A stretch of 64,000 nt of DNA from Paracoccaceae bacterium (GCA_027013095.1 JALUYI010000018.1:226681-290680); one strand, 5' to 3'; numbered from the stretch's first letter, positions 1 to 8,325 are shown. The notes: generated from the sequence alone by a model not told the origin. Numbers and translations are program-made.

Positions 1-3
1 GAA

Positions 4-24
4 TTAATTTGTAAATCAAATTAA
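4..24. promoter_or_regulatory. Palindromic operator candidate upstream of ROK regulator
   Basis: Two perfect 8-base inverted arms, TTAATTTG (4-11) and CAAATTAA (17-24), flank a 5-base spacer. AT-rich palindromes of this shape are typical operators of ROK/XylR/NagC-type repressors. It lies about 90 bases before the ROK start codon, so it could serve autoregulation, a divergent gene left of the window, or both. The symmetry is seen; the regulator assignment is inferred. Confidence 0.6.
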
Positions 25-113
25 ATATCTCTAGCCTCGACCCCAAGACCCGCCCGCGCCTTGCGAGATTGCCTGAAAGGCCATAAAACGGGATATCCGA
101 GGATCAAAAAACG

Positions 114-1325
114 ATGCAACACCACCCCCAAGGCGCGAGAAAATCCCACAGCAGGCGGCTGCTCTTGACCGAGATTCGCCGCACTGGACCGGTGGCACGA
201 ATCGATCTGGCCAGCCGCACCGGCATCAGCCGGGCCAGCGTCACCACGATTACCGCCGACCTTCTGCACGAGGGGCTGATCGAAGAGGTTGCGCGCAAGG
301 ACCCCACCCCCGAACAGACGCGCGGGCGACCCCGGGTCGATCTGAAACTGCGCGGTGCAGCGCATCTGGTAGCGGGGCTGAAAATTGCCAACAGGGCGGT
401 GTCGGTGGCGCTGGTGGACTTTGAGGGCGCCCTTCTGGGCCAGCGCGAGGCCCCCCTGCCCCGCCCCGTCAATGACGCCCGGAATCTGGCCGAACAGCTG
501 GGGCAAATCCTCGATCAGGCGCTGGACGGGATCGGACGAACGCGGGGGGATCTGTCAGCCATCGGCATTGGCATCTCGGGCATTGTTGACGCCCATCGGG
601 GCTTTGTCTACTGGTCACCCTCGCTGGTTTCGCGCAACCTGCCTTTCGGCCAGATCCTGACCGAGACGCTAGGCAAGCCGGTTTATCTGGACAATGACAC
701 CAACCTCGTCGCTCTGGCCGAGCAGAGCTTTGGCCTCGGGCGCGGGATTGACGATTTTATCGTCGTCACCATCGAAAGCGGCGTCGGTATGGGGATCGTC
801 CTGAACGGGCACCTTTATCGTGGCACCCGCGGCTGCGGGGCGGAATTCGGCCACACCAAGGTGCATCTGGACGGTGCCCTCTGCCGCTGCGGGCAACGGG
901 GCTGCCTTGAGGCTTATGTCGCCGATTACGCGCTGCTGCGCGAGGCGGCGATCAGCGAACCGGATCAACACCCGCGCCCCGATGAACAGCGCATCGAGGC
1001 GTTGTTGCGGGCGGCGCGCAACGGCCAGCCCACGGCCAGCAGCATCGTCGCCCGGGCCGGTCGTATGTTCTCGATGGGGCTGGCCAATCTGGTCAATATT
1101 TTCGACCCCCAGTTGATTATCCTGTCCGGCGAGCGCATGCAGCTGGACCACCTTTACGCCAGCGAAGTGATTGCCGCGATGCGCAGTTCGATCGTCCAGA
1201 TCGACAAGCCCCCGCCCGAGGTCATGATCCACAAATGGGGAGACCTGATGTGGGCCAAGGGCGCGGCGGCCTTTGCCCTTGGCGGTGTCATTGAAACCGC
1301 CATCGCCAACGGAAAACCGACGTGA
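114..1325 (+). CDS. ROK family transcriptional regulator
   Basis: This 403-residue protein is the usual length for a ROK repressor. The N-terminal region (about residues 15-65) is a winged helix-turn-helix with the segment SRTGISRASVTTITADLL. The remainder is the sugar-kinase-like ROK fold: a dimer/sugar region with LDNDTNLVALAEQ near residue 197, and the ROK zinc motif CRCGQRGCLEAY near 262-273. Such proteins sense a sugar or its phosphate and repress uptake or catabolic genes. No sugar genes follow, so its targets probably lie to the left. A CCGAGGA sequence sits just before the ATG. The family is certain; the ligand is unknown. Confidence 0.9.
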   Translation: MQHHPQGARKSHSRRLLLTEIRRTGPVARIDLASRTGISRASVTTITADLLHEGLIEEVARKDPTPEQTRGRPRVDLKLRGAAHLVAGLKIANRAVSVALVDFEGALLGQREAPLPRPVNDARNLAEQLGQILDQALDGIGRTRGDLSAIGIGISGIVDAHRGFVYWSPSLVSRNLPFGQILTETLGKPVYLDNDTNLVALAEQSFGLGRGIDDFIVVTIESGVGMGIVLNGHLYRGTRGCGAEFGHTKVHLDGALCRCGQRGCLEAYVADYALLREAAISEPDQHPRPDEQRIEALLRAARNGQPTASSIVARAGRMFSMGLANLVNIFDPQLIILSGERMQLDHLYASEVIAAMRSSIVQIDKPPPEVMIHKWGDLMWAKGAAAFALGGVIETAIANGKPT

Positions 1326-1338
1326 AAGGAGCGAACTG

Positions 1339-2892
1339 ATGCGCATTGCCCCTACCCTTCTGGCCGTCCTGATGCTGATCGCAAGCCCGGCCTCTCCGGG
1401 TCCCGTATTTGCCCCGGTCAAGGTGCCGGTGCACCTTTACAACGGCGGGCCGGATTATGTCGTCGGCGGTGGTCTGGCCGCGTTTGACTGCAACGGCGAC
1501 CACCTGCCGGATCTGTTTGCCGCCGGGGGGGCGGCGCGCGCGATGCTGCTGATCAATCGCGCCAAACCCGGTGGCGCCGTCAATTTCGCCGCTGCAACCC
1601 CGCCGGAACTGGCGCTGCGCCATGTCATCGGCGCCTATCCGCTGGATATCGACGGCGACGGGATCGTCGATCTGGCGGTTTTGCGGGTTGGCAGGAACCT
1701 GCTGCTGAAGGGGCGGGGCCACTGCCGTTTCACGCCATTCAAGGGGCTGGGCTTTGTCAGCACGGCGCACTGGACCACGGCATTTTCCGCCACATGGGAA
1801 AACGGCGCGATCCGCCCCACTCTGGCCTTTGGCAACTACGTTGACCGGAGCAACCCCGAGGGCCCGTTCAAGGCCTGCGATGTCAATCTGCTCTACCGGC
1901 CGAAGGGCGCTCGCTATGTATCGCCGGTTGTGCTTGCCCCCTCCTATTGCGCGCTGTCGATGCTGTTTTCGGACTGGAACCGCAGCGGCCACGCCGACCT
2001 GCGCATCAGCAACGACCGCCATTATTATGTTAGCGGCGGGCAGGAGCAGCTGTGGAAAATGGCGGCCCGACCGCGTCTATATACCCAGCAGGAGGGTTGG
2101 CACCGCCAAATGCTGTTCGGGATGGGCATTGCCAGCCGAGACATCACCGGCGACGGCCTGCCCGAGGTGTTTCTCAGCTCGATGGGCGATCAAAAGCTGG
2201 AAATGCGCGAGCCCGGCCACCCCGGCCCCAGCTATCGCGTCGTTCCCTATCGTTTAGGCACGGCGGCGCAGCGTCCCTATGCGGGCGGCGATACGCGTCC
2301 CTCGACCGGCTGGCAGATCTGCTTTGGCGACGTCAACAATGACGGGCGCGACGACGTATTCATCGCCAAGGGAAACGTCGATCAGATGGCGATGAGCGCG
2401 CTTAAGGACCCCAACAACCTGCTGATGCAAGCGGCGGACGGCAGCTTTGCCGAGGCCGGTCTGAGCGCAGGTGTGGCCAGCATGGCTCGGGGGCGCGGCG
2501 CCGTCCTGATTGATTTCAACGCCGACGGGCGGCTTGATCTGGCAGTTGCCAACCGACGCGCGCCGCTGGAGGTTTATCAGAACGAAACCGCAGACAGCGG
2601 CAACTGGCTGGAGCTGGCCCTGCGCCAGGCGGCACCCAACGTCAATGCCGTCGGCGCCTGGATTGAGCTGCGCAGCACGGGACGTTTGCAATCGCGGGAA
2701 ATCACCGTCGGCGGCGGCCATGCCAGCGGCCATCTGGGCCTTGCGCATTTCGGTCTAGGCGCAGCGACATCCGCCCGCGTCCGGGTGATCTGGCCCGACG
2801 GACGGACAAGCTCGTGGCAAGAGGTCGCGGCAAATGCACGCCTGATGCTGCAGCCCTCGGGGGGGAAATCGTTGATCGTCACCCCGTATTAA
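1339..2892 (+). CDS. Secreted FG-GAP/VCBS repeat protein with C-terminal ASPIC/UnbV domain (CRTAC1-like)
   Basis: This 517-residue protein starts at the ATG behind AAAGGAGC; the frame is open further upstream but that extension overlaps the ROK gene and lacks a signal peptide. Residues 1-21 form a signal peptide (MRIAPTLLAVLMLIASPASP). Several calcium-binding-like loops of the FG-GAP/VCBS type follow, for example DCNGDHLPDLF, DIDGDGIVDLAVL, DVNNDGRDDVF and DFNADGRLDLAV, implying a beta-propeller. The last ~90 residues match the ASPIC/UnbV domain (VRVIWPDGRTSSWQEV). It is presumably periplasmic or extracellular. The function of these bacterial CRTAC1-like proteins is not established. It follows the ROK gene by 13 bases and may be co-transcribed with it. 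Confidence 0.8.
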   Translation: MRIAPTLLAVLMLIASPASPGPVFAPVKVPVHLYNGGPDYVVGGGLAAFDCNGDHLPDLFAAGGAARAMLLINRAKPGGAVNFAAATPPELALRHVIGAYPLDIDGDGIVDLAVLRVGRNLLLKGRGHCRFTPFKGLGFVSTAHWTTAFSATWENGAIRPTLAFGNYVDRSNPEGPFKACDVNLLYRPKGARYVSPVVLAPSYCALSMLFSDWNRSGHADLRISNDRHYYVSGGQEQLWKMAARPRLYTQQEGWHRQMLFGMGIASRDITGDGLPEVFLSSMGDQKLEMREPGHPGPSYRVVPYRLGTAAQRPYAGGDTRPSTGWQICFGDVNNDGRDDVFIAKGNVDQMAMSALKDPNNLLMQAADGSFAEAGLSAGVASMARGRGAVLIDFNADGRLDLAVANRRAPLEVYQNETADSGNWLELALRQAAPNVNAVGAWIELRSTGRLQSREITVGGGHASGHLGLAHFGLGAATSARVRVIWPDGRTSSWQEVAANARLMLQPSGGKSLIVTPY

Positions 2893-2916
2893 CGGGACAG
2901 GGTATTAACGGGACAG
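2886..2916. repeat. Tandem duplication spanning convergent stop codons
   Basis: The 15-mer GTATTAACGGGACAG occurs at 2886-2900 and 2902-2916 (period 16). The first copy contains the TAA of the upstream plus-strand gene, and the second contains the stop (TTA on the plus strand) of the minus-strand kinase gene. Confidence 0.95.
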
Positions 2917-4254
2917 AACGAAATCGCAGCGTAACCCGCCAAGGGCCTTGCTGTCGCCAAGGCGCAGCGCGCCGCCGTGGCTGATGGCGATATCCAACAC
3001 GATGGCAAGGCCCAGCCCGACGCCGCCGCCGCGGTTCTGGTTGCGCGCCAGATCAAGGCGCTCAAACGGTCGCAAGGCCCGATCGCGGTCAGCCTCGGGG
3101 ATCCCCGGTCCGTTGTCCTCGACACGGAAAACGACCTCGCCGGGGCGCAAGATCACCTCAAGGCAACAGGTGGTGCCATAACGTCGTGCGTTGTTCAGCA
3201 GGTTCTCCAGCGCCCGCCGGACCGCGTTGGGGCGCATCGGCACCAGCGGCACCCCGGACCCAAGGGGTATTTCAGGGGTGATCAGGCGAATATCCTGCTG
3301 TCCTCGTGCCATGTCTTTGACGATCTGGCGTGCGAGGTCCAGCGGGTCGCACGCCTTGGTCTCTTCCAGAGAATCGCCGCGGGCGAAGGCAAGAAACTCA
3401 TCCAGCATCATCTCCATATCATCGACATCACGGCTCAGGGCGCGGGTTTCGTCACTCTCCGGGACCATCGAGAGCCCCAGTTTCAGCCGCGTCAGGGGCG
3501 TGCGCAGATCGTGGCTGACGCCCGACAGCATCAGGGTGCGTTGCTCGATCTGCCGCTCGATCCGGTCGCGCATGTCCAGAAACGCCCGCCCTGCCTGACG
3601 CACTTCGGTGGCGCCGGAAACATGAAATGCGATGCTCTGCCCACGCCCAAATGCCTCGGCCGCCCGGGCCAGATTGCGGATCGGGCGCACCTGATTGCGC
3701 AGGACCACAAAGGCGATGGCGGTCATGATCAGAGCCGCAACGAACATCAGAACCAGCAGCTGATGTGGGGCCGAAGCCGACATCCGGCTGCGCTCATAAC
3801 TCACCTGATAGGGGCCCCATCTGGTCGGCATCTGCACGATCGCCTGATGGCCGTCGCGGGCCAGATCGATCCGGGTGATCCGGGGCATTTCTTCGCGCAG
3901 GGTCGAGACGAGGCTCCGGCCAGTCAAATCGCCAAAGGGGCGGATGGTCTGACGCCCCGATGCTACATCATCCCCGGCGCGCAAGGGCCGGGCGCTGAAC
4001 CCCAGAGCCGTCGAAATCCGGGCCGCCACCGCGTCGGCCTGCGCCCGGTCCGGCGCCGCATTGATCGAACGCAGAAGATAGCGCAGATCGAACACCGCGC
4101 TACGGGTCATCTGCCGTGTTACCCCGTCAAAATGGCGCTGCATGAACACCACCGACACCACCAGCATGATCGTGATCACCGGCAGGATCAGAATCAGCGC
4201 CGTGCGGCCATAAAGACCCTTGGGGAGGATTGACTTGAGCCAGCGCGCATACAT
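2905..4254 (-). CDS. EnvZ/OmpB-type sensor histidine kinase
   Basis: A 449-residue inner-membrane kinase, taking the ATG at 4254 so that the protein begins MYARWLKSILPKGLYGRT, as in EnvZ-type kinases; an in-frame upstream extension to 4425 would overlap the divergent hydrolase gene. Two membrane segments (about residues 15-38 and 165-188) bracket a periplasmic loop. A HAMP linker follows, then the H-box SHDLRTPLTRLKL (His near 247), the N-box ENLLNNARRYG, and the G-boxes VEDNGPGIPE and GVGLGLAIV. All catalytic elements are present. It is probably a typical homodimeric osmolarity/envelope sensor kinase, but no response regulator gene is adjacent, so its partner is encoded elsewhere. Confidence 0.85.
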   Translation of the reverse strand: MYARWLKSILPKGLYGRTALILILPVITIMLVVSVVFMQRHFDGVTRQMTRSAVFDLRYLLRSINAAPDRAQADAVAARISTALGFSARPLRAGDDVASGRQTIRPFGDLTGRSLVSTLREEMPRITRIDLARDGHQAIVQMPTRWGPYQVSYERSRMSASAPHQLLVLMFVAALIMTAIAFVVLRNQVRPIRNLARAAEAFGRGQSIAFHVSGATEVRQAGRAFLDMRDRIERQIEQRTLMLSGVSHDLRTPLTRLKLGLSMVPESDETRALSRDVDDMEMMLDEFLAFARGDSLEETKACDPLDLARQIVKDMARGQQDIRLITPEIPLGSGVPLVPMRPNAVRRALENLLNNARRYGTTCCLEVILRPGEVVFRVEDNGPGIPEADRDRALRPFERLDLARNQNRGGGVGLGLAIVLDIAISHGGALRLGDSKALGGLRCDFVLSR

Positions 4255-4300
4255 GCTGGCCACGGTATCGCGCCACAGCGCGGATTGGCAAGGACACATC

Positions 4301-5230
4301 ATGGACGACGACCCCTTCATTCTGGATTTCAACCCGCCGGTGGGCCGGCCCGAGCAGATCGCCCCGGGCCTGCGCCGTTTGGTTGCCCCGAACGCATCGC
4401 CAATGACCTTTCGCGGCACCAACACCTACCTGCTGGGCGAAGCCGAAATCGCGGTGATCGACCCCGGCCCCGATGATCCGGCGCATCTGGCGGCGATCCT
4501 TGCGGCAATTGGGGACCCGCGGCGCATTAGCCACATCATCGTCACCCACAGCCATCTGGACCACTCGCCCCTCGCCCGCCGTCTGGCGCAGCGCTGCAGC
4601 GCGCCAGTTCTTGCCCTTGGCGACAGCACTGCGGGGCGCTCGGCGCGCATGCAGGCGCTGGCCGAAACGGTTCATCTGGGCGGCGGCGAAGGGGTGGATA
4701 CCGAGTTTTGTCCCGACATCTGCCTTGCGGACGACCAGCAGATCAGCACCCGTGAGTGGCGTTTGCGCGCAATTGCAACGCCGGGGCATTTTTCCAACCA
4801 CATGTGCTTTGCGCTTGAGGACAGCGGCACAGTCTTTACCGGAGACCATGTGATGAGCTGGGCCACAACCCTTGTATCGCCACCGGACGGAGACCTCGCC
4901 GCCTTCATGGCCTCGTTGAAAAAGATGCAGGAGCGCCCCGGTGACCGACGCTATTTCCCCGCACATGGAGCAGTTCTGGACGACCCCCAAACCATGCTGG
5001 CCTACCAGATTGCCCATCGTCAGCAACGTGAGGCGGAAATCCTTGCGGTGCTGGGTCTTGGCAAGGCCACACCGCGCCAGATTGCCCAGCAGATCTATAC
5101 CGGGATCGATCCTGCGCTAATTCCCATGGCGACACGAAATGTATTCGCCCATCTTATTGATTTAATGGACAAAAACATAACCACATGCGCCGACCCCCTG
5201 ACCCCGGACTCGATCTTTTCCCGTGTCTGA
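4301..5230 (+). CDS. MBL fold metallo-hydrolase (LACTB2-like)
   Basis: A 309-residue metallo-beta-lactamase-fold protein. The zinc motif THSHLDHSP has His83, His85, Asp87 and His88; downstream ligands appear in ATPGHFSNHMCF and FTGDHVMSW, and the C-terminal part resembles the winged-helix tail of the LACTB2/beta-lactamase-like 2 group. I start at the ATG giving MDDDPFILDF, because the upstream in-frame extension is not family-like and overlaps the divergent kinase. In that group some members are endoribonucleases and others thioester or lactone hydrolases, so the substrate is not predicted. The two start codons lie 46 bases apart, so the genes share a very compact divergent promoter. Confidence 0.85.
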   Translation: MDDDPFILDFNPPVGRPEQIAPGLRRLVAPNASPMTFRGTNTYLLGEAEIAVIDPGPDDPAHLAAILAAIGDPRRISHIIVTHSHLDHSPLARRLAQRCSAPVLALGDSTAGRSARMQALAETVHLGGGEGVDTEFCPDICLADDQQISTREWRLRAIATPGHFSNHMCFALEDSGTVFTGDHVMSWATTLVSPPDGDLAAFMASLKKMQERPGDRRYFPAHGAVLDDPQTMLAYQIAHRQQREAEILAVLGLGKATPRQIAQQIYTGIDPALIPMATRNVFAHLIDLMDKNITTCADPLTPDSIFSRV

Positions 5231-5271
5231 GGCGGGGTAGAATTTTTTGCTCGGCAGAAACGCAAATCCCT

Positions 5272-5300
5272 CTGGACGCGCAAAATGCCCTTTGCTATAC
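5272..5300 (+). promoter_or_regulatory. Promoter of tRNA-Asn
   Basis: A -35 CTGGAC (5272-5277) is separated by 17 bases from a -10 CTATAC (5295-5300). Transcription would start near 5307, about 25 bases before the mature tRNA end. Confidence 0.6.
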
Positions 5301-5331
5301 GGGGCGGCGCAAGGTCCGCGCCTTGCATTGT

Positions 5332-5406
5332 TCCGGCGTAGCTCAGTGGTAGAGCAGTTGACTGTTAATCAATTGGTCGTAGGTTCGAACCCTACCGCCG
5401 GAGCCA
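5332..5406 (+). tRNA. tRNA-Asn (anticodon GTT)
   Basis: A complete 75-base cloverleaf. Acceptor strands TCCGGCG (5332-5338) and CGCCGGA (5396-5402) pair perfectly, the discriminator is G and the CCA end is encoded (5404-5406). The D-arm holds AGCTCAGTGGTAGAGC, the anticodon loop CTGTTAA gives GTT, and the T-arm contains GGTTCGAACCC. Confidence 0.97.
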
Positions 5407-5601
5407 ATATTTCCCTTGAACACTGCAATATCTGTCTTGCACAAAACGAGAGGAACAAGGCCGCTCTCCGGCGCGGGTTTCGGTTTTTTGGACGGTTTCA
5501 AAGCGTTTTGACAAAATACCCTTACCGTCATAGTTCTACCACGTCTTTGGCAGTCTCGGCGTTTTGGCGATGCGGATGTCTGGCCCATTTGTCGAAACCC
5601 T
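5407..5601. other. Intergenic region, no gene seen
   Basis: There are 195 bases between tRNA-Asn and the stop of the peptide-binding protein. I see no conserved reading frame, tRNA or convincing terminator; the short frames here overlap the tRNA and are spurious. Confidence 0.6.
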
Positions 5602-7410
5602 TTAATCCTGCCACCACCAGACGTCCGGCAAAAAACCCAGCCAGTCGCCATAAACCGGCAGTTTATCTGGATATTTTAACTGCTTGAGATGCGCCAGACG
5701 GCTGACATTGTTGTACCAGAACGGGATCACGTACCGCCCCGAGATCAGTATCCGGTCCAGCGCCCGGGTGGCGGCGATGAAATCTTCACGACTCTTGCTG
5801 GTCAACATATGCCGGATCATCGCATCGGCCGCCGCCTGATGCATCCCCATCAGGTTGCGCGTGCCCTTTTCGTGGACGCCTTTTGAGCCCCAGTAAAGCA
5901 CCTGCTCGTTACCCGGCGACAGCGACAGGCTCCAGATGTTGAACATCATGTCAAAATCATAGGCGTTTTTTCTGGTCGTGTACTGGGCGTTGTCGACGGA
6001 TTTCAGTGTCACCGAAATACCCAGACGGCGCAGGGAATCGGCGTAAAGGTTCGCGATCGCCTCATTCGCGCCCGAGCGCAGCATGATTTCAAAATGAAAC
6101 GCCTCGCCTGCTGCGTTGTGCAGGATCCCGTCGGGGCCCACGCGCCAACCGGCGGTGCGCAGTTCCTTGGCCGCGGCGCGCAGATTGCGCCGGTTTCGGC
6201 TCGAGCCGTCGGATTTCGGCAGGCTGTAGCCGTTGATCGCGCCGGGCAGCAGGCTGTCTTGAAACGGCTTAAGCAGCGCCAGAACCTTGCCCCGCGCCGG
6301 CCCCGGCCGCAGTCCCAACTCGGAATTCGAGAAATAGCTGCTGGCGCGCGGCGAGCGGCCCTTGTTGATGACCTTGTTGATGAACTCGAAATCAAACGCC
6401 TTGATCAGCGCATCGCGCACGCGCCAGTCGGAAAAAATCTTGCGCCGGGTGTTAAAGACAAACCCCCGCATCCCCGAGGGGCGACCATTGGGGATTAGAG
6501 ATTTCACGATCGCCCCGGATTTGACCGCCGGGAAATTGTACTGCTCGGCCCATTTCTGCGCGCTGGGTTCCCGATAGACCGAGGTCACTCCGCCAACGAA
6601 GGCCTGAAAAATGACCGCGCTGTCGGTGAAATACTCATACCGGATTTCGTCCAGATTGTTGCGGCCGCGATTGAATGGCAGGTTGCGGCCCCAATACTTC
6701 GGGTTGCGCCTGAAGGTAATGAACCGGTTGGCCTCGAATTTGTCGACCACATAGGGCCCGCTGCCGGTTGGCACATCCAGCGAACTTTCGGCAAAATCCC
6801 GCCCCGCCCAGTCGGCCTTTTTCAGCACCGGACGCAGACCGAGGATCAGCGGCAATTCGCGATCTTCGGTGTTAAAGGTGAAACGCACCGAGCGCGGCCC
6901 CGTCTGCCGCGCACTGGCCACCTTGGCCCAGGCATTGGCGTAGCGCGGCGAGCCTTTTTCGGCCAGCGTCTTGAAGGACCAGATCACATCCTCGACGGTG
7001 ACCGGCGTGCCGTCCGAGAATTTCGCCTCGGGGCGCAGGGTGAATTCAACCCAGTTCCGATTCGGTCCAACGTCGATTGATTCGGCCAAAAGCCCGTAGA
7101 GCGAGAACGGCTCGTCCCAATTTCGCCCCATCAGGGACTCATACACGTGCACCCGGATCCCCCAGGGGGCCCGCCCTTTCAGGATATAGGGATTCAGCGA
7201 ATCAAAGCCGCCGCGCTCACCGAAAACGATTCGCCCGCCTTTGGGTGCGTCCTTGTTGACATAGGGTAGGGACACAAAATCCGGTGGTAGGGCGGGCTTG
7301 CCATACATAGCTATGCCATATGTCGGCGCCGCATATGCGATCACACCGGCAGAAAAAAAGCCCAGAAACAGCAGGCAGAGACGGCGAAGGGTTGAGAGAG
7401 TTCGTGTCAT
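5602..7410 (-). CDS. Periplasmic extracellular solute-binding protein, family 5 (YejA-like oligopeptide/microcin C binding)
   Basis: At 602 residues it matches the length of YejA-type binding proteins (about 600). A signal peptide covers residues 1-27 (LCLLFLGFFSAGVIAYA). The mature part starts like the family (YGIAMYGKPALPPDFVSLPYVN, then APKGGRIVFGERGGFDSLNPY) and contains the SBP_bac_5 segments PLVYESLM-like HVYESLMGRNWDEP, DGTPVTVEDVIWSFKTLAEKG, and the C-terminal IPFWYNNVSRLA. It would deliver peptides to an inner-membrane ABC permease. No permease or ATPase genes flank it: a tRNA and a candidate sRNA do. It is therefore an orphan binding protein, perhaps serving a transporter encoded elsewhere. 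Confidence 0.85.
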   Translation of the reverse strand: MTRTLSTLRRLCLLFLGFFSAGVIAYAAPTYGIAMYGKPALPPDFVSLPYVNKDAPKGGRIVFGERGGFDSLNPYILKGRAPWGIRVHVYESLMGRNWDEPFSLYGLLAESIDVGPNRNWVEFTLRPEAKFSDGTPVTVEDVIWSFKTLAEKGSPRYANAWAKVASARQTGPRSVRFTFNTEDRELPLILGLRPVLKKADWAGRDFAESSLDVPTGSGPYVVDKFEANRFITFRRNPKYWGRNLPFNRGRNNLDEIRYEYFTDSAVIFQAFVGGVTSVYREPSAQKWAEQYNFPAVKSGAIVKSLIPNGRPSGMRGFVFNTRRKIFSDWRVRDALIKAFDFEFINKVINKGRSPRASSYFSNSELGLRPGPARGKVLALLKPFQDSLLPGAINGYSLPKSDGSSRNRRNLRAAAKELRTAGWRVGPDGILHNAAGEAFHFEIMLRSGANEAIANLYADSLRRLGISVTLKSVDNAQYTTRKNAYDFDMMFNIWSLSLSPGNEQVLYWGSKGVHEKGTRNLMGMHQAAADAMIRHMLTSKSREDFIAATRALDRILISGRYVIPFWYNNVSRLAHLKQLKYPDKLPVYGDWLGFLPDVWWWQD

Positions 7411-7487
7411 CTTGGCAACATAAATGTCCGGTTTTCAGGGAATTTGAATGCAGCCTACTGAGTTGCCTCAATTTTTTCAATTTTTAC

Positions 7488-7516
7488 TTGGCGCACCCCC
7501 GGGGATTTTGTATAAC
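7488..7516 (+). promoter_or_regulatory. Promoter of candidate small RNA
   Basis: A -35 TTGGCG (7488-7493, preceded by C as in the alphaproteobacterial CTTG type) and a -10 TATAAC (7511-7516) are separated by exactly 17 bases. Both flanking genes are on the opposite strand, so this promoter has no known protein target. Confidence 0.6.
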
Positions 7517-7522
7517 ACCCTT

Positions 7523-7598
7523 ACTGCTCGATAGGTTTCTTGCCTGTATGAAACCTGCCTCAATAACTTAACGCCCTCCTTGTGAGGGCGTTTTTTTT
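7523..7598 (+). ncRNA. Candidate trans-acting small RNA, about 76 nt
   Basis: The interval begins about 7 bases after a good promoter and ends in a rho-independent terminator. It holds two perfect stem-loops: AGGTTTC (7533-7539) with GAAACCT (7550-7556), and CGCCCTC (7572-7578) with GAGGGCG (7584-7590) followed by eight T. Between them lies an unstructured AT-rich stretch that could be a pairing or Hfq site. The terminator stem-loop carries CCCTCCTT, an anti-Shine-Dalgarno-like motif seen in alphaproteobacterial sRNAs such as the CcsR and alpha-r14 groups; membership in those is only a suggestion. No open reading frame fits. Confidence 0.6.
7572..7598 (+). terminator. Rho-independent terminator of candidate sRNA
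   Basis: A 7-base perfect GC-rich stem with a CTTGT loop is followed by TTTTTTTT (7591-7598). On the plus strand it faces away from both neighbouring genes, so it ends a transcript that starts in this gap. Confidence 0.85.
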
Positions 7599-7668
7599 CG
7601 GCGCATGCCGCCCGGGTCCTGAATTTTGTGATCACATTTTCAAGGCGTTCGCTCCATCGGCCCGCGAT

Positions 7669-8292
7669 TCAGGTCAGAGACGTCACCCACAGCACCGTTG
7701 CATCCTCATCGCTGCTTGAAACCAGATTATGCCCCATCGCGGCGTCGTAATAGGCGCTGTCGCCGCGGCGCATTTCAGCGGGTTCGTAAAATTCGGAGTA
7801 AAATGTGATCACACCAGTCAGAACATAGAGGAATTCTTCGCCGTCATGGCGCACCCAGCCGCCAAATTCGGCCACATCGCGGGCCCGAATACGGGCGCGA
7901 TAGGGCAGCATGTGTTTTGGGCGCAGGCTGTCAGCCAACAGTTCGTGTTCGTAGGTGCCGGTCAGATGCCTCTTGCCCTGCCCCCGTCGGGTAATCGCTC
8001 GCCGCCGCAACGCCTGATCGGTCTTGGGCGGGGTGAACAGCTGGGGAATCGAGATGCCTAACCCCTCGGCCAGTTTCTTGACCGCCTCAAAGGTCGGCGA
8101 CATCTGCACGTTCTCGATCTTTGAAAGGGTCGAGCGCGCCAACCCCACCCGCTTGGCGGTCTGCTCCAGCGTCCAGTTGTGCGCCTTTCGCAAGGCCCGC
8201 ACCCGCGCCCCCAGAGCCAACGGGGCGACCTCCTCGGTCGTTCCGTTCGCGCGCGCCATGCGAATCAGGCTTGAATGACTTTTTTCGGACAT
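7669..8292 (-). CDS. XRE-family regulator with C-terminal cupin domain
   Basis: A 207-residue one-component regulator starting at MSEKSHSSLIRMARANG. A helix-turn-helix of the XRE type spans about residues 28-82 (ALRKAHNWTLEQTAKRVGLARSTLSKIEN), and a Cupin_2 beta-barrel occupies the C-terminal half (RHDGEEFLYVLTGVITFYSE, then RRGDSAYYDAAMGHNLVS). This is the PuuR/SutR architecture, in which the cupin binds a small ligand or metal. It is transcribed away from the acyl-CoA ligase operon across an 85-base gap containing an inverted repeat, so it probably controls that operon and itself. In-frame codons upstream to 8436 overlap the divergent gene and are rejected as start. Confidence 0.85.
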   Translation of the reverse strand: MSEKSHSSLIRMARANGTTEEVAPLALGARVRALRKAHNWTLEQTAKRVGLARSTLSKIENVQMSPTFEAVKKLAEGLGISIPQLFTPPKTDQALRRRAITRRGQGKRHLTGTYEHELLADSLRPKHMLPYRARIRARDVAEFGGWVRHDGEEFLYVLTGVITFYSEFYEPAEMRRGDSAYYDAAMGHNLVSSSDEDATVLWVTSLT

Positions 8293-8325
8293 AACGACCC
8301 GATCCAGGAATTTATGCCGCCTCTT

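Noticed and set aside
2977..4233. Open frame of 418 codons opposite the sensor kinase
   Set aside because: Same cause: a shadow of the kinase gene, low-complexity His/Gln/Arg-rich translation.
5362..5380. TTAATCAATT resembling an FNR half-site pair
   Set aside because: It is the anticodon arm of tRNA-Asn.
5343..5687. Short frames across tRNA-Asn
   Set aside because: They read through the tRNA gene and have no family resemblance.
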